Counted from the first letter of the stretch, positions 37,966 through 49,790 are shown. The stretch is DNA of 64,000 bases from Channallabes apus (GCA_030522415.1 CM060125.1:434001-498000); one strand, 5' to 3'. Notes: generated by a model from the letters alone, not told the origin. Numbers and translations: made by a program.

Positions 37966-37984
37966 GTTTATTCTAGTGAATTCT

Positions 37985-38115
37985 TATATGTATATGTATA
38001 CATCTCTCCGCACAACAACTTGCCATATGTTTTATACCTGACGCAACCCTGCCATTATATCTGGTCTTGGGACCGGCATTCCATCCAGTGGGTGGGGTTT
38101 TGGGCATTGGGTGAG
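37985..38115 (-). mobile_element. SINE fragment of the RTE-tailed family
   Basis: The plus strand carries 'ttatacctgacgcaaccctg', 'tcttgggaccggcattccat' and 'ccagtgggtggggtttt', the body of the SINE seen at 18056-18286. The tRNA-like head is replaced by a (CA)n tract. Confidence 0.65.
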
Positions 38116-38116
38116 A

Positions 38117-38341
<225 letters not shown>

Positions 38342-38489
38342 TATAGCTCAAATGTTTGATCACTTATCACTTTCTAACTCCATGCTAGCGAGTCCAGGTT
38401 CCATTTTCGAACATTATAACGAACTAGAATCCATATTAACTTAAACAGATCTCCTGTTATACTGAACTTCCAGTCTCACACAGTATGAT

Positions 38490-38735
38490 GCAGATCATTT
38501 CCTGCTATCTGTTTCACCCAGATGAGGATGGGTTCCATGTTGAGTCTGGTTCCTCTCAAGGTTTCTTCCTACTTTTTCTTCTTACATCTCAGGGAGTTTT
38601 TCCTTGCCACTGTCGTCTTCGTCCTCTGTTTGATCATCACGGACAGTCTTATCATTTTGATTTCATACAAACTTTAATAATTATTTTGATTGTGTAAAGC
38701 TGCTTTGCGACACTGTCACCTGTTATTCTCCCACA
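38490..38735 (+). mobile_element. Fish interspersed repeat (LINE/SINE 3' region type)
   Basis: Characteristic wording 'ggttcctctcaaggtttctt', 'gggagtttttccttgccact' and 'tgtaaagctgctttgcgaca', a repeat common in fish genomes. The last block recurs inverted at about 19660. Class uncertain. Confidence 0.55.
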
Positions 38736-38839
38736 GTGTGTATATGTGTGTGGCCTACGATGGATTGGCACCCTGCCAGCGTGTACCCCACCATATGTCC
38801 TGATTTTATTGAACGTCTCATTTTAAAAGAGCCTTTTGG

Positions 38840-39160
38840 CTTTCCGTACTCGCTGCTCCGCCTCGCGTGCACTTCAGCTTATGAGAGCGAGAGCAGAAAC
38901 TCGGGGCGTCTCAGGGCGAGAGCGCGTGCGCAAAGCTGCGAACAGTGACGGGGTTCGACTTAAAGGCGAGACCCAGGAGGAGAGAGGTGGAGTATACAAC
39001 AACAACAACAACAAGCAGTGTTCTGAAAGTATATCAAGAGTTTTAACATCTTTCCCTCGGACACGGGCTTTTCTGCCTGTGACACTCTGAGCTCTGATTA
39101 GATCTGTACAGCTGCTGCTCGGGTTAACATGAACATGCTCGTCACAGCACTGAATCCGCT
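38840..39160. promoter_or_regulatory. CpG-rich block, possibly part of the rapgef6 5' region
   Basis: This is a GC- and CpG-rich stretch (for example 'gagagcgcgtgcgcaaagc', NRF-1-like) in otherwise AT-rich DNA. It is separated from the CpG-rich block at 40740-41520 only by the L2 insertion, so the two may once have been continuous. No exon is recognised in it. Confidence 0.35.
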
Positions 39161-40339
39161 CTCCTGAAGGTACAGAATGATATCCTCCTATCCCTTGATT
39201 CCAAAAAACCTGTGCTGCTCGTGATGTTGGACCTCACTGCAGCCTTTGATACTGTTGACCACTCGACTCTCCTGACACGTCTGGCACAAGAAGTTGGCCT
39301 TCAAGGTCCTGTACTACAATGGTTTAGGTCATATTTAACAAATAGGACTTTCTCAGTCATGATTGGTGATCTCTCTTCCTCCTCAGCCCCTTTGACCTCT
39401 GGTGTTCCACAGGGTTCCATTTTGGGCCCTGTTCTATTTTCCTTGTACATGCTGCCATTAGGGTCGATCATTTCAAAGCACAATGTTTCTTTTCATCTAT
39501 ATGCAGATGATTTACAAATCTACCTGCCAATTGTGCCAAATTCTTCTGAAGCACTTAAATCAATTCACAGTTGTCTGTATGACATCAAACTCTGGCTGTC
39601 ACAAAACTATCTCTGTGTGAATGAGCGTAAAACAGAGTGTATTATGTTTGGGTCCCCAAACGCTTCTGGTTTTATCACTGCTGGTCTCGATTTTCCAGTT
39701 CCTAATTTGAGCCATGCAGTCAAAAATTTGGGGGTGACTTTAGACAGCAGTTTAAACTTTCAGACTCACATTGACTCGGTTGTCAGGGCAGGATTTTTTC
39801 ATCTTCGCCTCCTTGCAAAGGTCAAACCCTTTTTGAACCAGAGCGACCTGGAGAAAGCCATTCATGCTTTTATTAGTTCGCGGCTAGACTATTGCAACGC
39901 ACTTTATGTGGGAATTACTCAAGCTCGGTTACATCGTCTGCAACTTGTGCAGAATGCTGCGGCTCGTATGCTGACCAATAACCGAAAGAATGATCACATC
40001 ACACCAATTTTGTATTCCCTTCACTGGCTTCCGGTACAGTTCCGGATTCAGTTTAAACTTTTGATGTTTGTTTTTAATGCGATTAATGGTCTGGCACCGT
40101 CCTACTTGTGTGAGACAATAAGCTCCTATCACCAAGGTAGAGCCTTACGTTCTGCAAACCAAAACCTGCTAGTGGTCCCTCGGTCAAGATACAAGCAATG
40201 GGGTGATCGCTCCTTTGCAGTCGCTGGCCCTAAACTCTGGAACACCATTCCACCAGAGTTACGCAAAATTAAGGACCTTCCTTTGTTTAAAGCACAACTA
40301 AAGACCCACTTATTTAGAATGGCTTTTAATATTTTATAA
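39161..40339 (+). pseudogene. L2 reverse transcriptase, C-terminal two-thirds
   Basis: A single open frame of at least 375 codons lacks the endonuclease and the start of the reverse transcriptase. Motifs in order: MLDLTAAFDTVDHSTLL (first Asp motif), SGVPQGSILGPVLFSLYM, YADDLQIYL (catalytic ADD), and the L2-type C-terminus (RLDYCNALY, FAVAGPKLWNTIPPELR, LKTHLF). The absence of stops shows a recent insertion, but 5' truncation makes it dead on arrival, the usual fate of LINE copies. Confidence 0.88.
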
Positions 40340-40560
40340 TTTTATGCTTTTTATAATTTAGTTTTATTTATTTATTTTTTTTTTATTATTATTATTATTG
40401 TTATACTATAACTTCCATTTATAATGTTCATTTATTTATTTATAACTAAATTTTTTTATTGCGATTTTATTGTTATTTTTTAGTGCTGTGAAGCACTTTG
40501 GTTCAACTTTGGTTGCTGTAAAGTGCTATATAAATAAATGTTGATTGATTGATTGATTGA
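39161..40560 (+). mobile_element. 5'-truncated L2-type LINE
   Basis: The element starts inside the reverse transcriptase (about 39161, reading KVQNDILLSLDSKKP). It runs to a 3' tail 'gtgctatataaataaatg' followed by (TGAT)n at 40543-40560, typical of L2. It is inserted between two CpG-rich blocks. No clear target duplication was found. Confidence 0.85.
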
Positions 40561-40689
40561 TGCTGTTTCAGATACACGTTTCGTTCACACAAATGCTGAA
40601 AATATGAAAACTTTTATTATACAGTAATGCCAAACATCACGTACTTCAACACGTTTGTATGTCCATATCGGAGGTTGTTGATTTGACTT

Positions 40690-40690
<1 letters not shown>

Positions 40691-40738
<48 letters not shown>
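40691..40738. repeat. (TG)n(AG)n microsatellite
   Basis: About 16 TG units followed by about 7 AG units, directly downstream (gene sense) of the candidate first-exon donor. Confidence 0.95.
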
Positions 40739-40739
40739 A

Positions 40740-41520
40740 GACTGTACCTCTGCTCTGCGCCGTGAGGGGCTCGCGCGTCCAACCGCTGTCTGCAGTAACA
40801 GATCCATCGGAATAATTCAGCACTAATCCATAATCCTGAAATCCTGGAGCTTTATCTACAGAGTCACTTCCGGACGCCGCGCTTTCGTTTACAGTAAACA
40901 CTGATTTCTACTAAGTTACTCAGTACAGCTTATAATAACTCGGTAGTGATTTAGAGCAGAGACAGCGTGTTGAACATGTACAGTCTCCACGCGTGTCCCG
41001 ATTTAATAATAATAATAATGTCCTTATCAGTGTTGGTCGAGTTTGAGACTGACTGCCTCCGCGTCTCGAGTTTTCAAAGCAGCAGTTCTTCGAAACAAAG
41101 TTCCGGTGTATCGAGAATAACTGCCGTCGTCAAATGTTGACGCGAGATTCTCGAAGGTTCCGCTGCTCACGTGTAAAACTGTCAGTCATGAGACCCGAGG
41201 CTGTACAACATAAAACCGTGCTGTAATGTTTATATTTATATATCTAATTATGCTGATGCTTCTGCTGGTCGGAATCAAGAGGGACTTCCGGGACGCAAAC
41301 CCGTTTGCCAGTCTGAGTCATTCTGGATAATCTTATGGAGCTGACGTCACAGATCCGGCTACTATCGGAGTGCTTTAAACATGAAGCGCGTGCTTACAAC
41401 AGAGCTCAATCGTCAGATACCAACGGCTTTCATTTCCCACCGCGCGTGCGCAATCATCTGCGTCAGCTTTTAACAGCGTCAAATATTTTTGTTACTCTTA
41501 GGAGTAATTGAAACTCGTCG
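40740..41520 (-). promoter_or_regulatory. CpG-rich putative rapgef6 promoter
   Basis: Many CpGs lie in AT-rich surroundings. Motifs seen: ETS-like ACTTCCGG at 40866-40873 and 41284-41291, a full CRE TGACGTCA at 41342-41349, and NRF-1-like CGCGCGTGCGCA at 41441-41452. Such TATA-less arrays are typical of vertebrate housekeeping promoters. The candidate rapgef6 first exon lies at its left (downstream) edge. Confidence 0.5.
40748..40807 (-). CDS. rapgef6: Candidate first coding exon of rapgef6
   Basis: On the minus strand an ATG at 40807 (context ttccgATGG) opens MDLLLQTAVGRASPSRRRAE. It ends at a donor GCAGAG|GTACAG in phase 0. Human RAPGEF6 begins with a short, basic, poorly conserved exon ending in KKPPE before RTPEDL; length, basic composition and final Glu agree. 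The exon lies in CpG-rich DNA between fnip1 and the other rapgef6 exons. The following exon (RTPEDLN-like) was not found, so the assignment rests on position and form. It could instead be an unrelated or non-coding first exon. Confidence 0.45.
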
Positions 41521-41908
41521 CAGCTAAAGGAAAAAAAAAAAACACCGGACCTCAATCATCACTCCTTAGTCAGTCCAAGTTAATCATCTGTCAATAAATC
41601 TGGAAAACAGAGGTGGACATTATTTTATCGTGTTACTATGCCAATTAAATACTCACTACTACTACTAATAATAATAATAATAAACAAACAATACAGTATT
41701 TCCAGTTTTCTATCACTTCGTATTTTTCAGTTTCAGATATTTCAGTTTAATTGTGTGTTGTTGTTTTTTCAGTTTAATTGCTGAGAACAGTTTGGAATTC
41801 AAAAAACATTATTTTTTATTTGTCTTCCACAAACTGGTGTCTGGCATCACCAGACTAAACAGTCTTAAGTTATTGTTGTCGAGTGGCTCCCTTCACTGTT
41901 TTGTAATA

Positions 41909-42242
41909 TGAGGGCTGTACAGAAAGTAATGCAGACTTGTGCTACAGAATGTTTACGGAGACAACATCATTGACAAGAGCAATGTGCACAGATGAATGAA
42001 GAAGTTGGGAAAGGGAAGGGGAAACCAGCTTTGAAGATTAAACCATACAGTGAGACCATCAACTGCGACAAAGGGGATCTTCAAAGAGAGGATTTGAGAG
42101 TCGGCTTCAGTGATTACACAAATGCGTCACTTGTGATGGAGACTACGTAGGTTGAGTAGAACATTTGTATAGATAAAGAGTGACTCCACCAACTTATACA
42201 ATTTGAATGCCCACTTATGCATTACGTTTGGTACAGCCCTCA
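41909..42242. mobile_element. mariner-type MITE
   Basis: The 334-bp element is flanked by TA (41907-41908, 42243-42244). Terminal inverted repeats are TGAGGGCTGTACAGAAAGTA and, reversed from the right end, TGAGGGCTGTACCAAACGTA. There is no coding capacity. Confidence 0.8.
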
Positions 42243-42385
42243 TAATAGATAATTCAAATTCCAATTTTGTTTGTCTCATACACAGTACAGTATATGTAGT
42301 GAAATGCTTAAATGACCACCTGTGACCTTAAAAATGTAAAAAAAAAAAATAAATAAAACGGTTAACAAGAAATAAAAAGTGTATG

Positions 42386-42390
<5 letters not shown>

Positions 42391-42431
<41 letters not shown>
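42391..42431. repeat. (AT)n microsatellite
   Basis: About 20 AT units. Confidence 0.95.
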
Positions 42432-42435
<4 letters not shown>

Positions 42436-42524
42436 TTATCTATACAAATGAGAGAAAAATATAAAGATGAATTTAAATGGACAGATAAATACTATAGCTA
42501 TTATATGACAGATATACACTGCCT

Positions 42525-42700
42525 TTCTCACTGCCCCGCAGTCTAAAAATTGTCACATACCAATTAACCTAACCTGCATGTCTTTGGACTTTGGGAAGAA
42601 ACCCACAAAGCAGGGAAAACATGCAAACTCCATGTACAGAACCAAGATGGGAATCGAACCCTCGACTCTGGAGGCGTGACCGTGCTAACCACTATTTGCT
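42525..42700 (-). mobile_element. tRNA-derived SINE
   Basis: On the minus strand an A-box-like AGTGGTTAGCACGG and B box GAGGGTTCGATTCCC are followed by a body with 'tggagtttgcatgttttccc' and 'agtccaaagacatgcaggtt', a widespread fish SINE family. The RNA polymerase III promoter looks intact. Confidence 0.8.
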
Positions 42701-43059
42701 TATTTGCATTCCCAATTACATTGCATTCATCTTTTTGGGTGTCTTAACATGCTCAAAAACTCATGAAACTTTCGCACTGCATGTCGTGGGCTCAACTCAA
42801 CAGGAAGTCAGTTATTTTGGGTTGTTTGCCAAAATGCTCCAGATGGATTTTGATACACTGCTCCTAGGGAATTTATATGATCGCCACCAAAACGGGCTGA
42901 TGTTGCAGAATTGTAGAGGGATTTTTGATATCTCAAACGGGTCAGCCGTGACCGATGCCTTAAACTTTCTGTGTGGCATTATATTGAGTGACATCACGTT
43001 CAGTGACATCACATTGAGCAACATCATAGTGTGATGCTTTTCTTCCAGCATCTGCAGCC

Positions 43060-43440
43060 TATTGTACACACGTACACACCACAAATGTTAACACTCACAT
43101 GTGCGCGCACAGACGCACAAACACACTTATATCACACACACATTACAAATGATAACACTCTCACACAGACGCACGCATACACAAACACACTCATACATCA
43201 CACACATCTTAAATGTTAACACTCACACGCTCGCACGCAGAAACACACACGTACTAACAAGTCACATGTCTCACACGCACATACTAACACACACATCACA
43301 AATGTTAACACAGACTCACACACAAACAGATTTACTCATCACACACATACTGACACATCCACACACACACACACACACACCTCAATCTCACACTAACCCT
43401 CTCACACACACACACACAAAAACACACTCAACAAATATTT
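43060..43440. repeat. CA-rich degenerate tandem repeat
   Basis: A loose array of roughly 60-bp units built from 'acacacatcacaaatgttaa' and ACAC runs. Similar units recur near 43085, 43145, 43210 and 43300. Open frames across it are artefacts. Confidence 0.75.
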
Positions 43441-44040
43441 ATGAGCATATTTATTTCTTATAATTGTACACCACTATTGCTTGTGTGGCTTGCACACAAG
43501 AATTTCACTCACATGTACTGTACCAGTGTACCAGTAACGTGATGTGACAATAAAAGTGATTTGATTTGGGGCCCAAACATCAGCCCTGTATAGTGTGCAA
43601 GTTGTGCGGTGCCCCCGGGGTGGCGATGGCACAAGGTGCTTGAGCCCGTCATCGTTGCTTGCAACTATATTATTATTATTAATAGACCCACATTCTAATA
43701 TTTTTTTAATGTTAAAATGTAATGTTCCTGTACAAGTGCTTTTTGTACAGAAAAAGTGCCTTTTAGTGACCGGACATTGAGTCACTGAGAGCAGAGAATT
43801 AATTTCCTTCAAAATATGTTGAGTTGCGTTGAGAGTAAATGTTCGCTGCTGTTTACCAGTACATTTCCAGATGTAACTTTCCATTAGGTACTTATACTTG
43901 CATTATTTTAAAGGGTGGGTAATGTAAGTTACCTACAGTAGAAGCTACTGTTTTAGTTAATCATTATTCAAAGCTCTAAAATCTTAGCCTGACAATCATA
44001 GAATTCAAATGAAAATTTTGGCTACAGTTTTGCATAATAC
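43441..44040. other. Intergenic, no gene seen
   Basis: Includes a GC-rich segment (about 43560-43670) that I cannot assign, and AT-rich sequence. The minus-strand 136-codon frame here has no recognisable domain. Confidence 0.35.
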
Positions 44041-44044
44041 ATAC

Positions 44045-44185
44045 AGTAAACTTTCCTTCAGCTACTCCTGTCAAGGGGTAGCCACATCTGATCCACACAC
44101 AATTCAGCACAGATTTAAACAACCCTATTTCTTTCTTTACCAGGCTTGGGACTGGGACTGCATGCAGTGGCTGGGTAGTATCTGT
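44045..44185 (-). mobile_element. Eroded SINE fragment of the RTE-tailed family
   Basis: The plus strand has 'tcagctactcctgtcaaggg' and gtagccacatctgatcc, then 'aggcttgggactgggactgc', the diverged tail and body of the family at 18056-18286. The head is cut off by the Tc1 starting near 44190. Confidence 0.6.
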
Positions 44186-44189
44186 TGTG

Positions 44190-45548
44190 GCAACGCCCTT
44201 GAACTTTTCCACATTTTGTCACATTACAGCCACAAACATGAATCAATTTTATTGGAATTCCACGTGAAAGACCAATACAAAGTGGTGTACATGTGAGAAG
44301 TGGAACGAAAATCATACATGATTCCAAACATTTTTTACAAATAAATAACTGCAAAGTGGGGTGTGCGTGATTATTCAGCCCCCTTTGGTCTGAGTGCAGT
44401 CAGTTGCCCATAGACATTGCCTGATGAGTGCTAATGACTAAATATAATGCACCTGTGTGTAATCTAATGTCAGTACAAATACAGCTGCTCTGTGACGGCC
44501 TCAGAGGTTGTCTAAGAGAATATTGGGAGCAACAACACCATGAAGTCCAAAGAACACACCAGGCAGGTAAGGGATAGTTATTGAGAAATTTAAAGCAGGC
44601 TTCGGCTACAAAAAGATTTCCAAAGCCTTGAACATCCCACGGAGCCACTGTTCAAGCGGTCATTCAGAAATGGAAGGAGTATGGCACAACTGTAAACCTA
44701 CCAAGACAAGGCCGTCAACCTAAACTCACAGGCCGAACAAGGAGAGCGCTGATCAGAAATGCAGCCAAGAGGCCCATGGTGACTCTGGACGAGCTGCAGA
44801 GATCTACAGCTCAGGTGGGGGAATCTGTCCATAGGACAACTATTAGTCATGCACTGAACAAAGTTGGCCTTTATGGAAGAGTGGCAAGAAGAAAGCCATT
44901 GTTAACAGAAAACCATAAGAAGTCCCGTTTGCACAGCAAACATGTGGAAGAAGGTGCTCTGGTCAGATGAGACCAAAATGGAACTTTTTGACCAAAACGC
45001 TATGTGTGGCGGAAAACTAACACTGCACATCACTCTGAACACACCATCCCCACTGTCAAATATGGTGGTGGCAGCATCATGCTCTGGGGGTGCTTCTCTT
45101 CAGCAGGGACAGGGAAGCTGGTCAGAGTTGATGGGAAGATGGATGGAGCAAAATACAGGGCAATCTTGGAAGAAAACCTCTTGGAGTCTGCAAAAGACTT
45201 GAGACTGGGGTGGAGGTTCACCTTCCAGCAGGACAACGACCCTAAACATAAAGCCAGGGCAATAATGGAATGGTTTAAAACAAAACATATCCATGTGTTA
45301 GAATGGCCCAGTCAAAGTCCAGATCTAAATCCAATCGAGAATCTGTGGCAAGATCTGAAAACTGCTGTTCACAAACGCTGTCCATCTAATCTGACTGAGC
45401 TGGAGCTGTTTTGCAAAGAAGAATGGACGAGGATTTCAGTCTCTAGATGTGCAAAGCTGGTAGAGACATACCCTAAAAGACTGGCAGCTGTAAAGTGACA
45501 AAATGTGGAAAAGTTCAAGGGGGCCGAATACTTTTGCAAGCCAATCTG
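44190..45548 (+). mobile_element. Tc1 transposon, third family
   Basis: The ends 'cccttgaacttttccacatt' and, at the right, 'aatgtggaaaagttcaaggg' are inverted repeats. The outermost bases are eroded on the left. The interior carries a recognisable transposase gene on the plus strand. It lies in the fnip1-rapgef6 intergenic region. Confidence 0.85.
44540..45498 (+). pseudogene. Tc1 transposase, several frameshifts
   Basis: The ATG at 44540 opens MKSKEHTRQ and soon meets a stop. The helix-turn-helix part continues in another frame (LDELQRSTAQVGE at about 44780, RKPLLTENHKKSR). The first catalytic Asp (WSDETKMELF) is in the frame of 44942-45202. The second Asp and Glu (QQDNDPKHKA, SPDLNPIENLWQDL) are in the frame 45004-45498, ending in TGA. 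At least three lesions make it inactive. Confidence 0.88.
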
Positions 45549-47260
45549 TGTGTGTGTGTGTGTATAGCATTTTCAATCACCTAAAACTATAGATTACCCC
45601 TAACCTGAAAGTCATGGGAAAATGAAAGGAAAAAAGATCAAACCACAAGTAAATGCTTAACCTCAACTTTTATTGCACAATACTCCCATAAAATTGGGAA
45701 AGAATAAAATAAAGAAAGGCCATAATAAAAGATATGTACAAGTGCATGATGGAAACCTAGGCAATATATACAATTTATGTGAACCAAAACATGCTGTGCT
45801 AATTAATTTAAATTTGATCACAGAAATAATTAGATATAAATACACATTCAAATAGACAAATAATAAATTCATCTCTTTCACTGTTTTTAACTTGTAAAAT
45901 ACAATAACCCAGGCAAGTCTATTCTTATGATGTTATATTAAGTTAAGACTCTGATGCATGGCCTTATTTAAGGGGGAAAATAGTAAAAAACTAAAACATT
46001 TGTTATTACTGTTTTTATAAAATAGATTTTACAAGAGTTTTTATATCAACTTTTTTGTGTGATGTTTTGGGCTGCCCAAGCATAGCATCAATATATGATC
46101 AAAAGTGCGTGGACACCTGATTATCAAACATTTATCATCACTTTTGGCCATATAATGTATTTGCTATTTGTTTCTTCAGAAGTAAACATAGTGCAGTGGT
46201 TGCAAAGCTGAAGAAAGTTTATTATATGACATCCCGGAACTTTACTTTCAAATGCAAATATACAAATCCCTTTGTAACACATCACAGCATTTTTTTTATA
46301 TTGTCTACCTGAATGGAAGAATACGACTTTCCTTAGCCAGTAAAAATGCTATGTGCAAATCACCTGCAGTTAATTGAGGTAGTGCTGTACCAATGAGTTT
46401 CTCCACCTCTTTTGCTGACTAACACCGAGACTGTGATTAATATGGTTTAATTAAAAACAATATGAATCTAAATAAACTGATTTCAAGATCCACATGCAAA
46501 AGTTTTGTATATACAGTACATATTAATGCTTTTCTGTGAATCATCTTGTTTTCTCTTGTATTTTTGTTTTTTGGCTTGTGTTATTCCAGGGAAAGGTCTA
46601 AAATAAGTATAGTTTACATATAAAAATGGACTATGGACTTTGAAATGAAATCTGACATTTCCGGTCATTTACTGGAATTTACTAGCTGAAGTGGCATCAA
46701 TTCCTCAAAAATGTTCCGAGGAGTTGCTTTCACATATGCAGAGTTGTATCACTTCGTATCAAACTCTTTAAGTTCCTCAGTGATCAGGTTTTTAGACCAC
46801 AATGAACACTTTGAGATGAAAACTGAGCCTAAGGACAGACTTTTTGCACTGCAGAAATGCAGTATATTCTGTAATATGTGAACTGACTGACAAGACCATG
46901 ATGAAATACAAGAGGTGCTGGGTGCGATACGCATGTTTTAAAATAGTTATAAATAGAAATATCTAATAATTTCTTTAGCACTAAGTTAACTGTGCTTGGC
47001 TGATATTTGTGATTCCTCACACTTATTGTTCACCTTTTTTTTTTTTTTTTTTTTTTTACATTCTCATATTTCTAATCAATTTTATAATCCTGCAAACCCA
47101 TAAGTCTTTTTTTTTTTTTTTTTTTTGCATTTTTGTATAAATGAAATCAAACAGCAAATGAACCGAAAGTATAAATTTCACTATTTAAATTTGCCCTAAA
47201 GGAACCAAAACTGCATCTGCTATCAGGGAGTGGTGACATTTCCATACATCTCCATGTCTT
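45549..47260 (-). other. fnip1 3' UTR and downstream region
   Basis: Starts immediately after the fnip1 stop. On the minus strand AATAAA occurs at 46223-46218 and near 45675-45670, either of which could be the polyadenylation signal. Long A runs (gene sense) are at about 47057-47036 and 47128-47108. There is no other gene. Confidence 0.35.
46092..46153. mobile_element. Near-palindromic Tc1 end remnant
   Basis: The left 'atatgatcaaaagtgcgtgg' and right 'cacttttggccatata' are the two ends of a Tc1 family brought within about 60 bp. This is an extreme internal-deletion derivative bounded by TA. Confidence 0.5.
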
Positions 47261-47339
47261 CTACAGCAGGATCTGGGCCACATATGGCGAGTGAGTGCTT
47301 GCAATTGCTGCCAACAAGGGCAGGTCACTTGACTCTATT
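47261..47339 (-). CDS. fnip1: fnip1 last coding exon
   Basis: After an acceptor ccacag and one base completing Gly, it encodes IESSDLPLLAAIASTHSPYV and AQILL, then TAG at 47263-47261. This is the invariant C-terminus of FNIP proteins, which closes the C-terminal DENN-type fold. It joins in phase to the exon ending at 48586. Confidence 0.96.
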
Positions 47340-47924
47340 CTGTGGAGGAAGAGAATAGTTAGTATCTTAAACGTTGTATAGAGCTTAATTTCAGATTGTT
47401 TATACAGTAGGTACACAATTGGAATGGTTATTACCGCCACACTCACCGCCGCATAAAAACGACAGCGGCCAAAATAAATCAGTTGCATTTTAAAGTAATT
47501 CGTAAAATGACCGTCAGGTGGCACAAAGTGACTTTCACTCGCCGCAGTTTTAAAATACAATTTAGTCATAAAAAATGTTGTATCAAAGAAATACAATAAT
47601 GATGGTAATTTCTACATGAGTACTTTACAACCAGAGCTATTGTTATGTACTGTACAATAATGAGTCAAGAAAAAAAAAATGTTGGTTAAATGTTGTTTAT
47701 ATCAAGTTCACTCGCTGACAATTTTATTTGTACAAAGTATAAACTGTTATATAGCATATCTCTGTATCTGTTTATTGTTATTTAAGTTCTGGGCTATTTC
47801 TGGTACTTTAAACACAAGTTGCTCATGTTGGGTCATATGAGATGTAGTGGGTCATTTACAAATGAACACCTGGTTGGGTTATTTTGACCCAACAATTGGT
47901 TTTATACTGGTTTAGCTTTTCTAA

Positions 47925-48235
47925 TTACACGTGATAAAATCTAAAGGCTCACTGTGTTAACATTTATTTCGCTTAAATTCGATCCTAATGAGATTTAATT
48001 TAATTAGAATTCTACATTTGTGCTGTGGTTATGAATTCGTTTAACCACAGTGTTTCACTTGCTTTTATCCACTACTACGTGCAGCTCTAAAGGAGCTGCA
48101 GCTCTTTAATCCTTAAGAGAATGAACTAAAGCCTGTGGCGTCAGTCTATAGATATATAGCGCCACTCAGCGGTAAAAGCCAGCAAGCACACAGACCAAAT
48201 TCTGTCGCCGTGCGCCACAGCAGAAAAAACAACAT
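47925..48235. repeat. Second copy of the unknown dispersed repeat
   Basis: Reverse complement of 3490-3805 over most of its length, including 'gctctaaaggagctgcagct' and the gccactcagcggtaaaagcc block. It lies in the last fnip1 intron. Confidence 0.6.
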
Positions 48236-48585
48236 TCCGATTGGGTACCTACTGTACACTGCCTGGCCAAATATCAGTCACCATTTGGATTTAAACGAGC
48301 AAATACATAAGAGTCTTTGACTAGATAATTACTGCAGGCAAAAAAAAAAAAGATATTACTTGAAGATATTAGAATAACATCCTCGTCCTGCACCAAGCAA
48401 AGAAAACAACTAAGGAGATTGCTGAAGCGACAGGAATCGGACCTTTATATAATGTTATATATAAAAAAAAAATAAGAGAGATTAAAAATGACTAAAAGGT
48501 CTATCGAGTCATATCAATTATTAACAACATTCAATTTACACATAAAATTACAATAAATAAATGTATTTAATAAAGATTTTATTAC

Positions 48586-48701
48586 CCTAGAACCTTTCCC
48601 AGCTCTTTGACATGCACCCTTGTTTGTCCTTTCAGGTACTCAGCAAGCATCTTGCTTTTGAAATAGAGCTCCTGGAGCCGGTCCTCTAGATGCATTATGC
48701 A
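48586..48701 (-). CDS. fnip1: fnip1 coding exon
   Basis: A 116-nt exon encodes [39 protein letters not shown], close to human FNIP1 [20 protein letters not shown]. The acceptor is catttcag|TGC and the donor CTAGG|GTAATA. It begins in phase 0 and ends after two bases of a Gly codon finished in the last exon. It was too short and split to show as a long open frame. Confidence 0.95.
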
Positions 48702-48823
48702 CTGAAATGCCAAAATGAGTAGTGAAAATTTAAAAACAAGATCAAGTACAACATACACCTTAAACTCAGTAATTAAAGCAACTGTTTGGTTTCATTTGCC
48801 TATAATTTATATAAATAAAACTA

Positions 48824-49628
48824 CAGTGGAACCTCGGATTACGAGTAACGTGGTTTGACTGATTGTTGTCTTGGTTTACGAGCACCGAGTATCATGTATC
48901 ACGCATGCGCTTCTTGTTTTGACGCCGAGCGTCACGTCATCACAACTGAGCCAACGGTTTTTCTCTCTTTTGCGCTGCAGAATTGTAGGTAATCGTCTCC
49001 CCTGACAATTACCTATCGTCTCCCCTGCTGGGTCTTAGTACTCGCAGAGTTTCTGAGTGTGCGTGTGTGTCTGTGTAAGGCAGAGTGTGTGTGTGTTTGG
49101 GAACCTGAGAGGAGGGGGGGCTGTAAACGCGAGTGTGTGTGTGCGCGCGCTCATTCACTTACACCAACACACACACAAACTCTGCTTTGTCGCGAGGTAA
49201 GGTGCTGGTTAACTTGTTTTTGTTGTTGTTGTACTTTACAGCAGTGATTCCGTTAGTATGCGCTCAAGCGAGTGTGACTAGCAATGTTCTTTGCTAATTT
49301 TAAACGGTTAATTTTTAAACGGTTTTAAAAACTATCCCTCCGTTAATGTGCGCACACACACACCGCCTGCGTGCACAAACGGAAACAATTATCTGTCGGG
49401 ATTTAATTTTAAGTTTTGTTTTTGTTTTAAAGGTAAAGTGCAGGTTAATTTGTTTTATTTTTACTTTATATTTTGTTTACATTTTTTTAATGTTTTTTTG
49501 GGGGGGCTGTAGAACGAATAATTTGAGTTTTCATTATTTCCTATGGGAAATTACATTTGGTTTTGGAGTGTTTCGGAATACGAGCTCGCTTCCTGAACGA
49601 ATTATGCTCGTAATCCGAGGTTCCACTG
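48824..49628. mobile_element. Complete mariner-type MITE (copy C) in an fnip1 intron
   Basis: The 805-bp element has inverted ends CAGTGGAACCTCGGATTACG and CGTAATCCGAGGTTCCACTG, flanked by TA (48822-48823, 49629-49630). It has no transposase. It fills about three quarters of the 1089-bp intron between fnip1 exons 49791 and 48701. Related copies lie at 2764-3440, 12160-12450 and 54500-54995. Confidence 0.88.
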
Positions 49629-49790
49629 TAGTTTTAACATTAACAGTAGCAGGAGGAGTTAGATTACAAATATTGTGCCATCATAAAAGGTGAGATTTTT
49701 TTAACCAAAATAATATGGTGTAACAAATGAAAAGCTAGTAATGGTTATTAGGAAAACCAAAAGAAACAGCAAACTTAGAGCTGTACTCAC

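Noticed and set aside
42591..43034. 147-codon plus-strand open frame (MGRNPQSRENMQ...)
   Set aside because: It starts inside a SINE on the opposite strand and shows no domain or splice context.
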